Assembly: GCA_016946835.1 (NCBI GenBank)
Contig: JACVTC010000002.1
Location: 3,165,001-3,229,000 of the forward strand
DNA length: 64,000 nt
Direction of reading: 5' to 3'
Source of the DNA: Neocallimastix lanati (nom. inval.)
Taxonomy: Eukaryota; Neocallimastigomycota; Neocallimastigomycetes; Neocallimastigales; Neocallimastigaceae
The notes beneath the pieces were generated by a model. That model was not told where the DNA came from and made no database searches. It worked only from the letters and a program-made list of their open reading frames with translations. The translations under genes were made by a program, and so were the position numbers. Of this stretch, positions 1 through 15,019 are shown in pieces (within the stretch, counting starts at the first letter, position 1; the number at the start of each line of letters is the position of its first letter).

Positions 1-1477
1 TTATATATAATAAATTTAAAATTTTTACTGATTAATAATTTACTTATATATTTATGATGTTTTTATTAAACATAATTATAAAATAATATATATATACTTT
101 ATTATTTTATTAATTTTTAAATTTACTTTTATTTAGATTTGATTTTATTTTTATTTTATTTCTATTTTTATTTTATTTTATTTTTATTTTTATTTTTTTT
201 TTTTTTTTTTTAATTTTTTTGAAATGAAAAAAATTTTTTTTTTGAAATAAGAATTTGAGGAAAAGTTTTAATTTATATACCATATAATGAAAATATAAAA
301 TCCATTGTATTTTGAGTATATATATTATATAACTATTCTATATTTTTATTTCTATTATAAATATATTAAATTTTACATTGTTTTTTATTATAATTTAAAT
401 TGATAATACAATATAATTAATAAAAAAAAAAAAAAAAGAAAAAAAAGTGATTATTAAATTTAATATTGTGTAACAATAATAAATTAAAAACAAAATATTA
501 TATTTTCAAATAATTAATTTTAAACTATTTAAAATTTAAATAGAATTTAATAGTAATATATTATTAAATAAATAAATAAATGTTTAGACCATTTTATAAT
601 ATTTTATAATGTATATCATATATTTTACAATTTAATATGTTATTAACTTTGTGTAATAAAACTTTAATACTATTAATATAATTTTTATATACTTTATTGA
701 TTCATATAACTTTTTAATATATAATATATTACATATATGTATTAATGTTTAACATCTGAAACTATAAATGATAATCAAATGATAATATATAATCTTATAT
801 ATAAAGTATAGTTTTTTTTAATATATTTGTCTAAATAAGGAAATATATTCCAGAATATATTTTATTTTGATGATTAACAAAAAAAAAATTTTTTTATAAT
901 AAAAACAACAATATCAACAGAAATCCTTAACTTTTCATTAAAAAATTCAAAGCATTTAATTGGATAAAGTGAACAATTAAAAGAGTTTAAAGGGAAATTT
1001 TTTATGAATAAAACAAAACCAAAAAAAAGAAAGAAAAAAGAAAAAAATGCTTACACAATTAATAAAAATTATTAAAAAAATTTTATTTTAAATAAAATCT
1101 ACTTTTTTTTTTTTTTTTATTTTTTATGTTAAAATGAAATAATTGTATTATTAAATTAATAATAAAATATACATCAGAGGTAAATTAAAATTAAAAAAGT
1201 AAAAAAAAAAAATTGAGTTTAATAAAAAAAGTAAAACTTTTAATTATTATTTTATTCTTTTTTATATATTTATTTGAGATAGTTTTATAAATTATATTGA
1301 TATTAAAATAAATTATTTTTTTGAAATTGTTATTCCTTTAACTTAACAAAAACCTCTTCCTAAGAAGAGATAAATAAAAACTTTTAGTATATCCTATTTA
1401 ATATTTTGTGCAGTATACATTTTTAATATCATGGTAATATATAATTGGAGAAAGTTAAAATTTATTAAACAATTTGT

Positions 1478-1513
1478 TATTTAAGTATTTATTTACAAAT
1501 AAATACTTAAATA
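1478..1513. repeat. perfect 17-bp inverted repeat
   Basis: Arms 1478-1494 and 1497-1513 (TATTTAAGTATTTATTT and its exact complement) are separated by two bases. In DNA this AT-rich the arms could arise by chance or slippage, but the match is complete. No function can be assigned. Confidence 0.7.
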
Positions 1514-1832
1514 AATAATGGTTAATTAGATGAATAAAATATTATGAAATAAATAAATAAATAAATAAGTAAATGAGTGTATATTAAAATAAATAAATAA
1601 TTTATTAAATAGATTATTTAATAGTAAAAAAGTAAAAAAAAAAAGTTAAATTATTTATCTAATAATTTATTTCTTAATTATTAATTCCATATTTTTTTTT
1701 TAATTAATAAAAAAATTGGTAAAAATAAAAATAAAATAAAAATAAAAATAAAAAAAGGCTGATTGTTTCACAAAAGTTATATATTAAACTAATTATAATG
1801 GTTAAAAAGTGTATATTATTTGTAATAAATAA

Positions 1833-1894
1833 AATATAATGAATATAATGAATATAATGAATATAATGAATATAATGAATATAATGAATATAAT
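1833..1894. repeat. 9-bp minisatellite
   Basis: The unit AATATAATG is repeated about 6 times in perfect head-to-tail register, followed by a last unit ending AATATAATA. Confidence 0.9.
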
Positions 1895-3201
1895 AATCTA
1901 GAAGTGTTAAATAGAAAATAGTTTAAATTGTTATTTTCTATCCTAACATCTAATATATTTGGTAGATAAGAATTAGTTTAATTAAATATTTAATACAAAA
2001 TTTTATATAATTAATAATTAAAATTTAATACAAAAATTTTAATTATAAGATTTTGTTATATGTATTAATTTAAATAAAAAAAAATAAATAAATAAATATT
2101 AAAATTTAATAATAAATAATAAATAATAAAATTATTATACATAATAAAATTATTATACATAATAAAATTATAATAAATAATAAAACTATAATAATATAAT
2201 AATAAATAAATAAAAAAAATTAATAATATATAATAATATATAATAATAATAATTACTTATTCATTTAATATTATTGGATATTTTTTTCTTTTTATTGAGT
2301 AGTGCATAAATTACCAATTGTAAATATTATATAATTTATATGATTTAATCTATTAATGTGGTATATTACATTTAACAATGTTTGAAAATGTTTTAAGGTG
2401 CTCAACGTTGACAAAATTTTTCCTAATAAATACCAATAATAGCTGTATTAATATAATTAAAATAGTTATTTGTTAATTATTTGTATTATTAATTTTTTAA
2501 TTTTTAATTTAAAAAAAAAAATAAAAATAAATTAAAAAAAATAAAATTTGTATTGTATACTATTTAATATTAAAAAAATTTATATTACACCCAATGATAT
2601 TCATGAATTGAAAAAACGGTATATCACGTGATATAATATATTAAAATTAATATAAATATTTAATTTTTACAAAAATATTGTTTAATATTAAAGGATTAGA
2701 AAATTATTAAAAGTTTGGAGTTTACTAACCTTACTTAGAATATTCGATAGCTATATCATTATAAATCATTATTAAAAAATTGTGGGTCGTAAAAAAATAA
2801 TTTAAAAATTCTATTAGCTTAAAGGCACAATTCATTATTTGCAAGTATTTCGATTAAAAACTATTATACACTTCTTGAAAAAAAAAAAAAAAATAGTAAA
2901 GAAAATATTTTTATATAAACAAAAAGCTAGGATTACTATTTAATCTTTAAAAGTTTAACACAGTATGATAGATTCATATACAAGTATGAAGAAAAATATT
3001 TTATAAAGATTAAATAGTTGATTAAATAATATAAAAACTATAATATAATTAAATGGACTAAAAATGCAATAATATTAAAATTATTAATATCATTTTTTTT
3101 TTTAAATTTTTGATATTATTATTTATAAATTTTTTATTCATGTAATTATTTCTATCGCTTATATTATTTATTATTATTATTGTTATTATTTGTGTTGACA
3201 A

Positions 3202-3205
<4 letters not shown>

Positions 3206-3260
<55 letters not shown>
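3206..3260. repeat. (TTA)n microsatellite
   Basis: About 18 uninterrupted TTA units. The poly-Tyr reading frame across it is a translation of the repeat, not a gene. Confidence 0.9.
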
Positions 3261-3261
<1 letters not shown>

Positions 3262-6146
3262 TTGTATTATTTATTTTATTGTTCATTAATATTTTTCTTA
3301 TTCATGATTATTTTTTTTATTATTGTATATTATATTTTTATATGTTATTTATTATTTATGTATTATTTATTAATTTTTAATATTTATCATATGTTAAATG
3401 TTATTTATTAATAAATACTCCTATTATTAATTATTATTATTTATTATTTAATATTTAATTATTTAATTATTTAATTATTTAATTATTTAATTATTTATTA
3501 TTTAATATTTAATTATTTTTTAATAAATACTCTTATTATTTAATTCTTTAATTCTTTATTATTTAATATTTAATTATATTTGTTTAATTTTTTATTATAT
3601 TTTATATATTATTGTTATTTATTTTTTTTAAAAAAAAAAAAAACATAATAGAATACATATATATAATTTTAAAATATATTTTCTAGTACTGTTATATAAT
3701 ACAATTAAATAATAAATAATAATAAAAATTTTTTTAATAAAATTTGTGGTCAAATTTGATACATAAATTAAAAAAAAAAAAAAATAAAAATAAATATAAA
3801 AAAATTATTTAGTTTACATAAGGAAACTTTTTTAATTGAACTTTAAAATAATAATTATTAAATTTGAAAATAATAATAATAATAAAAAAAAAATAATAAT
3901 AATTGTAATAAAAATAAAATTTTAATAAAAACAAAAACTAGTTTGATATTAAAATTTAATTAATTATATATAACAACCATTTGTAAGAAAATATGCTTTA
4001 AAAACTACTTTAATGTATTAATAGTAAAATTCTAATGAAGTGCCTATCGTTAATTCATTTTCATTAACTACTTAAAATAATTTGATTTCATATTTTATAG
4101 TTAAATAAAAAAAATTTAATTTTTATTTCATTTTAATCTAAGAAATTAGTATAGATAATTTATTAAAAAAATTTTTTTATTTATTTATGAATTTAATTAT
4201 CTAATTATCTCTCTCTCTTTCTCTCTCTTTTTTTTTTTTTTTTTCTTTTTTTTTTTATGGAATATTTTTTAAGTTTCTTTTACTTAGAAATTAATTAATT
4301 ATTATTTTATATATATGTATATATATATATTTTTTTTTTTTTTGATTTCTTTTTTAAAATGTGTTTTACTTAAAAAGATAATTAAATCAATTAAACATAA
4401 GTAAATATATTAATAGATTTTTTATTTTTATTTTTTATTTTTTTATTCTTTATTTTTTTATTTTTTTATTTTTTATTTTTATTATTATTATTATTATTTT
4501 TTTTTTTTACAAAAAACTATTGAATTTGTAATTAAAATAATTAACAAATGTATATTTTATTCTATAAAAATAATATTATCAGTACTATTAACTGATAATG
4601 TTAAAGATTAACTTTTTATTTCTTTGTAAAATATAGATATAACCTATAAATCTATTAATATTAATAAGATTATCATAATTGCTACAGTTATATATGTATA
4701 TATATAAACATTTCTATGAAATTAATATATAAATTAATAATTAATGGTTTAAGTTCTAAAAATAATAATATTTAAAATAAAAAAAAAAAAAAAGTTAAAA
4801 ACGTACAAAATAAAAAAAAAAATAAATAAATAAAAATCAAATAGAAAAATAGTTTAAATAAAACTATATCTATATAGGTTTATTTATTTATTTTGTTTTT
4901 TATTTTTATTTTTAGTATATTTTACTTTGTTTTTATCATTTATAATTAATTTATAATTTAATAGTGATGTAATCAAGTATAATTTATTTCATTGGAATTA
5001 ATATATTTAATAAAGATTATTATTTTTATAAAAAATAAAAAAAAAATTATGATAAATATATAATAATATATATATATTAAATTATATAATAAAGAGTGGA
5101 AAGATTAATACAAATTAATAAGTTTAAAAAAAAAAAAAGAGGATATATATATAAAACAATATAAATAATAAATAATATAAATGAGAAAAATTATTAAAAA
5201 ATAATTAATGAAATATAAAATAAATAAAAAATAAAAATAAAAACATTTAAATACATTATTCAAAAAGAAAAATATATTTTTTAAATCAAAAAATAAATGA
5301 AAAATTAAATTATATTGACAACAACCATATATATATATATATTTTCTTTTTTTTTTTTTTTTTTGTTATGTTTTTTTTTTGCTTTGTTTTTTTTTTTTTG
5401 TTTTGTTTTGTTTTGTTTCGGTTTGTTTTATTTATTTATCTGTGTAACGTTTAGTTAAATTTTTTATCATAATTTTAAAGTATACATAATTTTTATGAAA
5501 TAACAACTTTATAAAAAAAAAAAAAATTTAATACAAAATATAAAGATCGAAATATATAATAAATTTTATATAACAAACAAATTTTTAACATTTATTAAAA
5601 ATAAAAACTTAATATTTTTTAAATATAATAATAAAAAAAAATTAAATGCCATTAAAAAAAAAAAAAAAAAAAAAAAAAGAAAGGTTTTTAAATTTTAAAA
5701 ATAAATGAATGAAAATTAAAGATTAAATATTAAATATATATATTTATATATAAAATATGAATGATGTAAAAAGTTGAATGATTTAGTTTTATATAATCAT
5801 AGTAATAATAATAATAATAATAAATAAAAAAAAAAAAAAAAACTTTGGAGAATCTCATCTTTCTAATGGGTAATATATGATTTTTATCATAAAAAACTTT
5901 TAACATAGCATATCAGTTTTATAAATATTTATATATATATATTTTTTAAATCCTTATTTATAGACATTGGAATGAGAAAAAAAAAATCATATGATTAATA
6001 AAAGTGTAAACCTTTTAATTATATTAATATATTTATTTCTCTATTAATTTCCAGTTTAAAATATAGTGTAATTATCAATCATAATATAATTATTCAACCA
6101 AAGGAGATAACACCTTTATTTATAAATATATTAAAATAGTCAACTT

Positions 6147-6188
<42 letters not shown>

Positions 6189-6477
6189 GATTAGAAATTT
6201 CCATTTGAATAATGGGTACCATGTCAGTCATGAAGACCAACTCTGGTCTACAATGATTTGTATTGCTCTCTCTAATAAATTTAATATATAAATTCAATTT
6301 CATTTATTTTTTTAAATATAGCAGTATCTAAAATCATTTAATAAAATTATACAATTTTAATTAATTAATTATTTTTTTTTTTATTGTTTTTTTTTTTTAT
6401 AATTAGTATGATTAAATCCTAAATGAAATTTTATTTATCTTTCAATTCTATTTATTATTTAATTGAAATGTTGACTT

Positions 6478-6767
<290 letters not shown>

Positions 6768-9261
6768 CAATTTAATTATTTTTGTATTTATAAATAATTA
6801 AAAGATAATTAATTTTAATAAGATACCAATATAATTTTGTATTTATAATTAATTAAGGAATAATTAATAATAAATAATATATACATCTCTATAATTGTTT
6901 AATTTATATCGTATTTTTTATTTTTATTTTTTCTTTTTTTTCTTTTTTTTATTAAAAATATGAGTAGGTTAATATGATAAACATATTAATAAATATGAAT
7001 AATATTTATTAAGTAAACTATTGTATAATAACTAATTAACAACAAATAAAAGTAGATAAAAATATGACCTTTTTATTGATTTTTTTTTTTTTTTTTTAAT
7101 TTATTAATTTTAATATTTATTAAATCTGATATTGTTCAATTAATATTTTTAATTTATTTATTAAAAGTTTCTGTGAAGTGACACCGTTATGCTTTAATAT
7201 AAATTAAAAAAATTTTTTTTTTTTTAAATTAAAATGTTTTACATTGAACCAAGAGTTAAAATAATAAGAACAAGGACGTAAATTTTAAATAATTATATAT
7301 GGTATAATTCAATATTAAATATATTATATATATATACATATATATATATTTTTTTTTTTGATTTAAAGCGAGAGATTTAAAATTGGTTAATAACTATTTT
7401 TATTAAATTATTTTATATTATATACATATATAAATAATATTATATTTTAATATATCACTTTATAACCATTAAAATTTGTTTAAAAGTTTTAGTACATAGC
7501 CTAAATAGTATGATAATTTTTTTTTTTTAAAAAAAAAAATAAAAATAAAAATAAAAATAAAAATTAATAATCAATATTAAAATTAAAGTTAATAATAATT
7601 AAATTATATACATATTTATTAAATATCAAAGTTTATTAGTTTATAAACATATTAGTGTGAATATATAATAAATATCAATTATAAAATATATATTATGATT
7701 GTCAATAAAAAAAAAAAAAAAAATAAAAATACAAAAAATAAATAAATAAATGAATCAAATTTACCTTTATTTTTGTATAATTTAAATAATAAAATATAAT
7801 TAATATATTGTATAATTCATTTATATAAATATATATATATTTAATTGAATTAATAACCTTGTTGGATAGGATAGACATTAGGTTAATTTTTTTTTTAAAG
7901 AGAATGAAATTCTTTATGAGATTATGACATGAATTTTTTATTGTTATTTTTATGTTTTTCATTATATGTTTTTTTCTTATTCTTAATTTTATTTTATATC
8001 TTTTTTAATTCGATTTATTACTATTATTATTATATTTTTTTTCTTTTTTTTCATTCCATTTAAAAAATTTTTTCTATTAATTCTATTTATATTTTTTTAA
8101 TAAATATTATTATTTTTTATTAAAAAAATATTATAATAAAGTAAATTAAACTTCTTATTATTAATGTATCTAATTAAATTATTTTAATTATAAGTATATT
8201 CAGTATCTATAATTTTTTAATATGATTTGAATTTATTCTTATTTATAATGATGATAACTACTTTAAAAAAAAAATTTTTTTTTTTATGAGTAAATCCTTT
8301 ATAGCAACATCTATAGGATTCTAAAATTTTTAAATAATTGTTTTTTTTTTTTTTTTTCATAATAAAAGATTACTCATGATGATGATGATTACAGTAGGAC
8401 ATACGAAATCAAACTAGATACTAATGCAAAATTAAATAATAAATAAAATATATGAAAAAATAAAAATAAATAAAAAATAAATAAAAATTAAATATATAAT
8501 TATATAATTTAAATTTATACAATATATATACATATATTTATTTTATTATTTAAATTTTTGTAATTCTATAGTAATTTCAATAATATAATAAAAATATCTA
8601 TTAGTTTTTTTTTTTTTTTTTACTAGTTTTAATTTTAGTAATACACTACAAAAAAATTTTAAATATATATAAATATTATAAAAATTTTCATTTAACTTTT
8701 TTTTTTTTTTTTTTTTTTTTTTTATTGAAGTAATTAATAATAAAATTAAATACTAAACAGTATATATTATTATTATTCATCATATATAGACATTAAATAT
8801 AGAACATACAATGAAAAATATTGATTACTGAAAAATACGTTTCGACAATTGATTACTTCTTATGAAAACAATAATAACAATAATAAAGACAACTATAACA
8901 ACAACAACAACAACAGCAATAGTAATAATAATAACAAAACTACATTAGAACGGGTAAGATTAAATCATCGACTTAAAATTATTTTCTATTTTTGTAATAG
9001 TGTGTTAACCTTCATTAAACTCTCTCTCATGAGTCATTACTATTTTTCATTGAATAGATAACTTATAATATCAGATCCTAAACCTTTCTGAGGAAAAGAA
9101 ACAATAGTAAATCCATTTCTTTTTCAGATTAATACAACATTAACCCTTCTGATTACAATAGGTATGGATATCTTTAAAAATAAAATAAAATAATGATGAT
9201 TATAATAATAATAAATTTGATTTTAAATGGAAATATTTATATAATTATTTCTATTTCTTAT

Positions 9262-9481
9262 AAAAAAAAATCTTCTTAATAACACGTAAATTAATTATAT
9301 ATTAAAACTACTTATTAATTTTTTTTTTTTTTTAATGATTTAAAAATTCATTTGTTTTTTATTAGTATTTCTCTATTATTATTTGTTTCTTTTTACTAAT
9401 AAAAAAAAAAAAAAAAATTAATATATAGTTTATTTTTTAATATATAATTAATTTACGTGTTATGAAGAAGAATTTTTTTTT
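9262..9481. repeat. imperfect foldback (inverted repeat) element
   Basis: The left arm (9262-9335) and right arm (9399-9481) are inverted copies of each other. The core TAACACGTAAATTAATTATA is kept exactly in both arms, and is flanked by related TCTTCTT-type ends and matching poly-A/T runs. The loop is about 60 bp. No open reading frame lies inside. It resembles a small MITE or foldback repeat, but I found no target-site duplication. Confidence 0.55.
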
Positions 9482-9736
9482 GTAATGGCATGCATTTCTC
9501 TTTTATTATTTGTTAAGTTGAATATTTAATATTAATTAAAGTAATAATATTTTAATAATAAATATATATAATAAATAAAAAAATAAAAAATAAAGGTCCA
9601 TTAATATAATAAAATAGTAAATATAGAATTCCCTAAATAAAAGAAAATAATAATAATAATAATTTATAATAATTTATAATAATTAAATATTTGTAATTTA
9701 TTAATTAATTAATTTAATTAATAAAATATCTTGGAA

Positions 9737-9803
9737 AAAAATTTTTTTTTTATTATTGGTAAACTTTATTAAATTTTTTTTTTTATTATTGGTAAACTTT
9801 ATA
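9737..9803. repeat. two-copy tandem repeat, about 33 bp
   Basis: Two adjacent copies of a unit containing TTATTATTGGTAAACTTTAT, each followed by an ATTAAATTTTTTT-type run. Confidence 0.75.
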
Positions 9804-11053
9804 TTAAATTTTTTTTAAAGAAAAATCAATATCTAAAAAATTATTAACAATATAAAATATATGTACAATACTTGAAAGAAATTAAGGAGTTATTAATGAT
9901 CAACAAATCAAAAAAAAATAAATATAAAAAAAAACAAACATAAAAAAAATAAAAAAAAATTAAAAAAAAAAAAAAAAAAAATTGGGAAAAATATATTTTT
10001 TTTGTAATAAATAAATCACACTATATTAATTAATTATAATTTTTATTTATTTATTTACTTTATTTTACATTTATTTTTTTTTTTAATTATGTCTATTTAT
10101 TTATCTATTTTCATATAACAATTTATAATATTATTTTAATTATTAGTAAACAATTAATGGATATTAAAAAATAAATTTAATTAATATGTTTGAAACCATA
10201 TAAACAATTTGTATATAAAATTTTTATTCGTTATTATTTATTATTTATTATTACATGTATTACCATGAGATATTTTATTTTATTTTTTTTTTTTTTTAGT
10301 ATCTCCTCTTATCAATTCGTTATTTATTATTCAAAGTGATTACGTAAAAAAGTACAAGAAAAAAAATAATAATAATGAAACAAAATAAAATACAAAAAAA
10401 AAAAAAAATGAAGAAAAAAAAATACCCCAAAAGTATCTCACAGTATTAATTATAACTTTATTTTAATTATTGAACTTTCTTTATTTTTATTTTTATTTTT
10501 ATTTTATTATTACTTTTTTTTTTTTAATTTTTAATAGTAATTCATATGAAATAAATAATATTCTCTAATTAAATATCCATTTAGTTCTATTATTAAAGTA
10601 TGTAAATATTTAATGTTAATTACATTTTACAATTTCTTTTTAAATAAAAAAAAAAAAAAACAATTTTAAGTTTTTTTTTTATGGATAATTTCACATATAA
10701 TTCTAATACTTTTGATTTTATATTTATAATAAAAAAAAAAAAAAAAAAAAAACTAAAAATGGTCATAATTTTTATTTATATTTACCAAAAATGTATATAA
10801 TCAATGTCTTTTAATGGTTTTTATTTTATTTTATTTTATATTATTTTATTTATTTGTATTTATTTTTTTAATTGGTCTAAAAAAAAATAAAATAAAATAA
10901 AATAAAATAAACTTTATTAATATAAAATATTAAAATTTAAATTAAAATGATTGAAGTACAGTAGTACAAACATATAAAAAATCATAAATTAAATGAATGA
11001 ATAGACACTTTGATAATTTATAATAAATTTTCAAATTTTATTATTTATTGTTC

Positions 11054-11108
<55 letters not shown>
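11054..11108. repeat. (ATT)n microsatellite
   Basis: About 18 perfect ATT units. Confidence 0.9.
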
Positions 11109-12498
11109 TATATTTAGTATTTCTATTTATTATTTATAATTTTTATCTTTTATACCATTTACATAAAAAGTGAATTTATATAAATAATATGTATATAAAA
11201 TTCAAACAATCATTCATTATACAATCAATTATTATCTTTTACTTGACTGTTAATAGTTTCATTTATCACTATAAATATTTGAATATTTATCTATAAAAAA
11301 TAATTAATACTTCTTCATTATTTTAAAATTTACCTTGAAAACTTTTTTAATGGTTTATATTTTATACATTTAATATAAATATAATATAACTCATTCATAA
11401 AATTTTATTATTATAAAAAATTTTATTATCATATTTTTATTATGTTAAATATGCAAAATTTATTTAAATTACAGTTTAAAAAATCCTTTTTTTTTTTTTT
11501 TTTTAAATTAATATGCTTATATATATATTTATTTTTATATAAAATTTTAATTATTATATTAAAATAAATAATAAATAAATTAAAAAAAATAAATAAATTA
11601 AAATAATAATAATAATAATTAATAATAATAATAATTAATAATAATAATAATAATCAATAATTATAATAATTTTTTTTTTTATTTAATATTTAATTTATTC
11701 AGAAGCATATTAAAATTTTAAGAATAGTAGTTAATTATTTATTTTTTTTAATTTAAAGTGATAAAGTGATAAAAAATTTAATTTTTTTTTATTTTAAAAC
11801 AAATCAGAGATTCAAAATTCAAAAAATTTAAAAAGTTAATCATAACAAAATTTTAATAATATTAATTATTAAACTTTTTTTAAAATTAATTCATAATATA
11901 ATTGTGTAACAATAACTGATATAAAAAAAATAAAAAAAATAAAAAATATGAAATTTTAATTAATAAAATAACTGTTTAAGATAGTCATAAATTTATGGTT
12001 TTTCATTAGGTCAAACTTTATTATCTATATTTTTATGATAATGAGTTAACCTTAACTATTAAATGATTCTAAATTAAATGTTTTTTTTTTTTTTTTTTTT
12101 TTTATATCAAATACATTACGGCTTATACATTAATCTATTACAATATGTTTCAATATATTTGAAGATTTCAAGTAAATTGATTTAATCTTGGCTATTTATT
12201 TCTTAATATATGTATATATTAAAAATTAAAAATTAAAAATTAAAAAAAAAACTTTCTTACAAATTATATTAAAATACTAATTAAAACTTTTAATAGTTTT
12301 TTTTTTTGTATATAAAATAAAAAAAATTTCTTATTTTTTTTTTTTATTTCAAATACTTTTCTTTATTAAAATATATACATATAAATATATATATTAATAT
12401 AGTTATTCAAATAAAATAAAATAAATATTAAAATTTAATAAAAATTATTAAAAATAAAAAAAAAAAAAAATAAAAACTTAAACATAATAAAAAAAAAA

Positions 12499-13396
12499 AT
12501 GAAATCCTTTTTCTTTGTCGTTGTTGTTGGATTATTAACTTTACTTAAAGTAAACGGCTTAGGTTATATTTGTAAAGAACATATAGTCGTTAAACACGGT
12601 GACAGATGTCATTTATATAATGATGCTCCTGATCCAGATTATAGAATAAAATATAGTGAAATCTATAATATTAATCCAAGTTAGTAACCTAATTTTTATA
12701 TTTTTTTTTTTTTTTTTTATTTTTTTTTAACCTTTTTTTTTTTAATTTATTTATTTTTAAATAATAAAACATTGAATATGAACCAATTATTTATTATCAT
12801 TATATGTTATATGAATATATATATTAATTTATTGTTTATTTGCGTATTTATTTAGATATTGATTGTGATAATTTAAGAAGTGGTTCAAAAATTTGTATAT
12901 ATATTGATAATGAAACAAAGAAAGGACTTGCTCGTTATGAATTTGAAGAATATAAGATTAAAAAAGATTATGATCCCAAAAAATACACCTGTAAGGAACT
13001 TGCAAAGGAATTGGGTTCCACAGTTATGGAATTAGAACATACCAACTTTCGTATGTATTAAATTTAAACCTTAATAAAATTTTGTATTATGTATTATAAT
13101 TTGATATAACATTATAAAAAAAAAAAAAAAAAAAAAATAATGAGAATATAAAAACTGACTATTTAAATTTATAAATATAAATATATTTATTATTATTATT
13201 ATTATTATTATTTTTATTTTTATTTTTTTTTTTTTTTTAAAAAAAAATAGCTTTATTAAACTGTAGAAACTTCAAACGTAATTTAGTTATTCGTTATAAA
13301 AAAGATGGTAAATATACTCCTGATTTCAGTAACAGTAAACCTATAAAGTATGATTATGGAAAGGAATATTCAAAAAATTTAAAAACTAACTATTAA
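12499..13396 (+). CDS. secreted protein with one clear and one degenerate LysM domain
   Basis: Three exons are predicted: 12499-12679, 12856-13050 and 13251-13396, giving 173 residues. Donors are GTTAGT and GTATGT and both acceptors end in TAG. The 176-bp and 200-bp introns are AT-rich and contain stops. Residues 1-20 are a signal peptide (basic start, then a Phe/Val/Leu core, ending near VNG). Residues 27-76 form a fungal-type LysM: KHGDRC near the start and NPNIDCDNLRSGSKICI at the end. That end motif is only completed by joining exons 1 and 2, which strongly supports the splice. Residues about 90-141 keep the outline of a second LysM (CKELAKELGS, then TNFPLLNCRNF across exons 2 and 3) without the Asn-Pro core. 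LysM domains bind chitin or related GlcNAc polymers, so a role in the cell wall or outside the cell is inferred. The start is the only ATG before the signal sequence, in an A-rich leader. Confidence 0.85.
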
Positions 13397-13430
13397 TAGT
13401 TAAAAGGGATAATACTTTGATAACCAAAAG

Positions 13431-13467
<37 letters not shown>

Positions 13468-13669
13468 AAGAATATTAATTCAATAAAATAGATTATAGAA
13501 TTAATAGATGTAATTTAATATTTATTTTTCAAATAATTAAAATTACATATATATATATATTACTTATATTTATTTGAAATAAATATATATATACAAAAAA
13601 TTAGTAATAAATATATATATACAAAAAATTAGTAAAGTTATTTGATATAACTTTATTATATTTATTTAA

Positions 13670-13705
<36 letters not shown>

Positions 13706-13877
13706 TTATTGTATATTATTTTTAACCATAGTATATTTTTGATAAATATACTTTTAATATATAGAAAATGATGAGAAAAAACAAAAAGTTTTTTTTTTTT
13801 CTTTTATAATTTTATTTGAAAATTATTATTGTATTGATATTTATTTATTTATTATTATTTATGTAATTTATATAAAT

Positions 13878-13925
<48 letters not shown>

Positions 13926-14703
13926 TTTTTTTATATATATAAAATAAATTCTTCAATGAAAAGAAATGTGTATTAAAAAAAAAAAATTTTTTTTTTTTTT
14001 TTTTTTTGGAAAATTAATACACTTATTATATATTCTATATGATATGTATATATATATAAATGATAATAAAATAATAAATAAAACAAAAAAAAAGATATTT
14101 ATATAAAACTAAAAAATATATATATATATAACATTAATAATAATTTAATAATAATAAATTTATTTTAATCATTTATTTCAACTATTTATTTTAGAAAAGA
14201 ATTTATTAATAAATTTTTGATAAAAAGGAAAAGTGAATAAAAAGATATAAAAAGATATTAAAATCAATTTATATTTACCAAATAATTTAGGGGTTCGCTG
14301 AGAGTTCTATTTATTACAGTTACAAGTTGTTCTTAAATCAATATTATTTAATCAAAGTTATTAATTTTTTAAAAAAAAAAAAAAAGTTTTTTTTTTTTTT
14401 TTTTTATTTTTTTTTAAAGAATGAAATTTAATATCATTTTTTCTCTTTGTATACTCTTTTTTTTTTTTTTTCTAATTTTTTTTTCTAAAATACTTTTGAT
14501 GCGTAATATCCATTACACTTTTTTTTTTTTTTTTTTTTTTTATAAAAAAAAAAAAAAAATAATTTATTTTTATTAATATTTTTATATCTTCATCAATAAT
14601 TATACGATACAATATTTTTGTATATTAAATGAAGAACCAAAAAAAAAATGGATCACAGCAGAAATTTTATTTTTTTTTTTAATTTTATTTTATTTTATTT
14701 TAT

Positions 14704-14958
14704 TCAATCTGTACTTTATATTCCTATTCTACTATTTATTTTATTTTATTTATTTTATTTTATCCAATCTGTACTTTATATTCATATTTCTACTATTTAT
14801 TTTATTTTATTCAATCTGTTCTTTATATTCCTATTCTACTATTTATTTTATTTTATTCAATCTGTTCTTTATATTCCTATTCTACTATTTATTTTATTTT
14901 ATTCAATCTGTACTTTATATTCCTATTCTACTATTTATTTTATTTTATTTTATTTTTT
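14704..14958. repeat. 46-bp minisatellite, about 5 copies
   Basis: Tandem units of about 46 bp contain TCAATCTGT(A/T)CTTTATATTC followed by CTATTCTACTATTTATTTTA. The third and fourth units are essentially identical. The first two carry extra ATTTT units and point changes. A 104-codon plus-strand frame spans the array, but it only translates the repeat. Confidence 0.9.
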
Positions 14959-15019
14959 ATAAAAAAAAAAAAAAAGTTTTTTTTTATCTTATTACTATAG
15001 CTTTTTTTTTTTTTTATTT

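Noticed and set aside
8849-9061. 70-codon frame starting with an Asn-rich stretch
   Set aside because: A possible GTAAGA..TAG intron (about 8954-9000) does not keep the frame, there is no ATG, and nothing matches a known family. It is probably repeat-derived or very old coding DNA.
14648-14962. 104-codon Phe/Ile/Leu/Tyr-rich frame resembling a membrane protein
   Set aside because: It is the translation of a 46-bp minisatellite.
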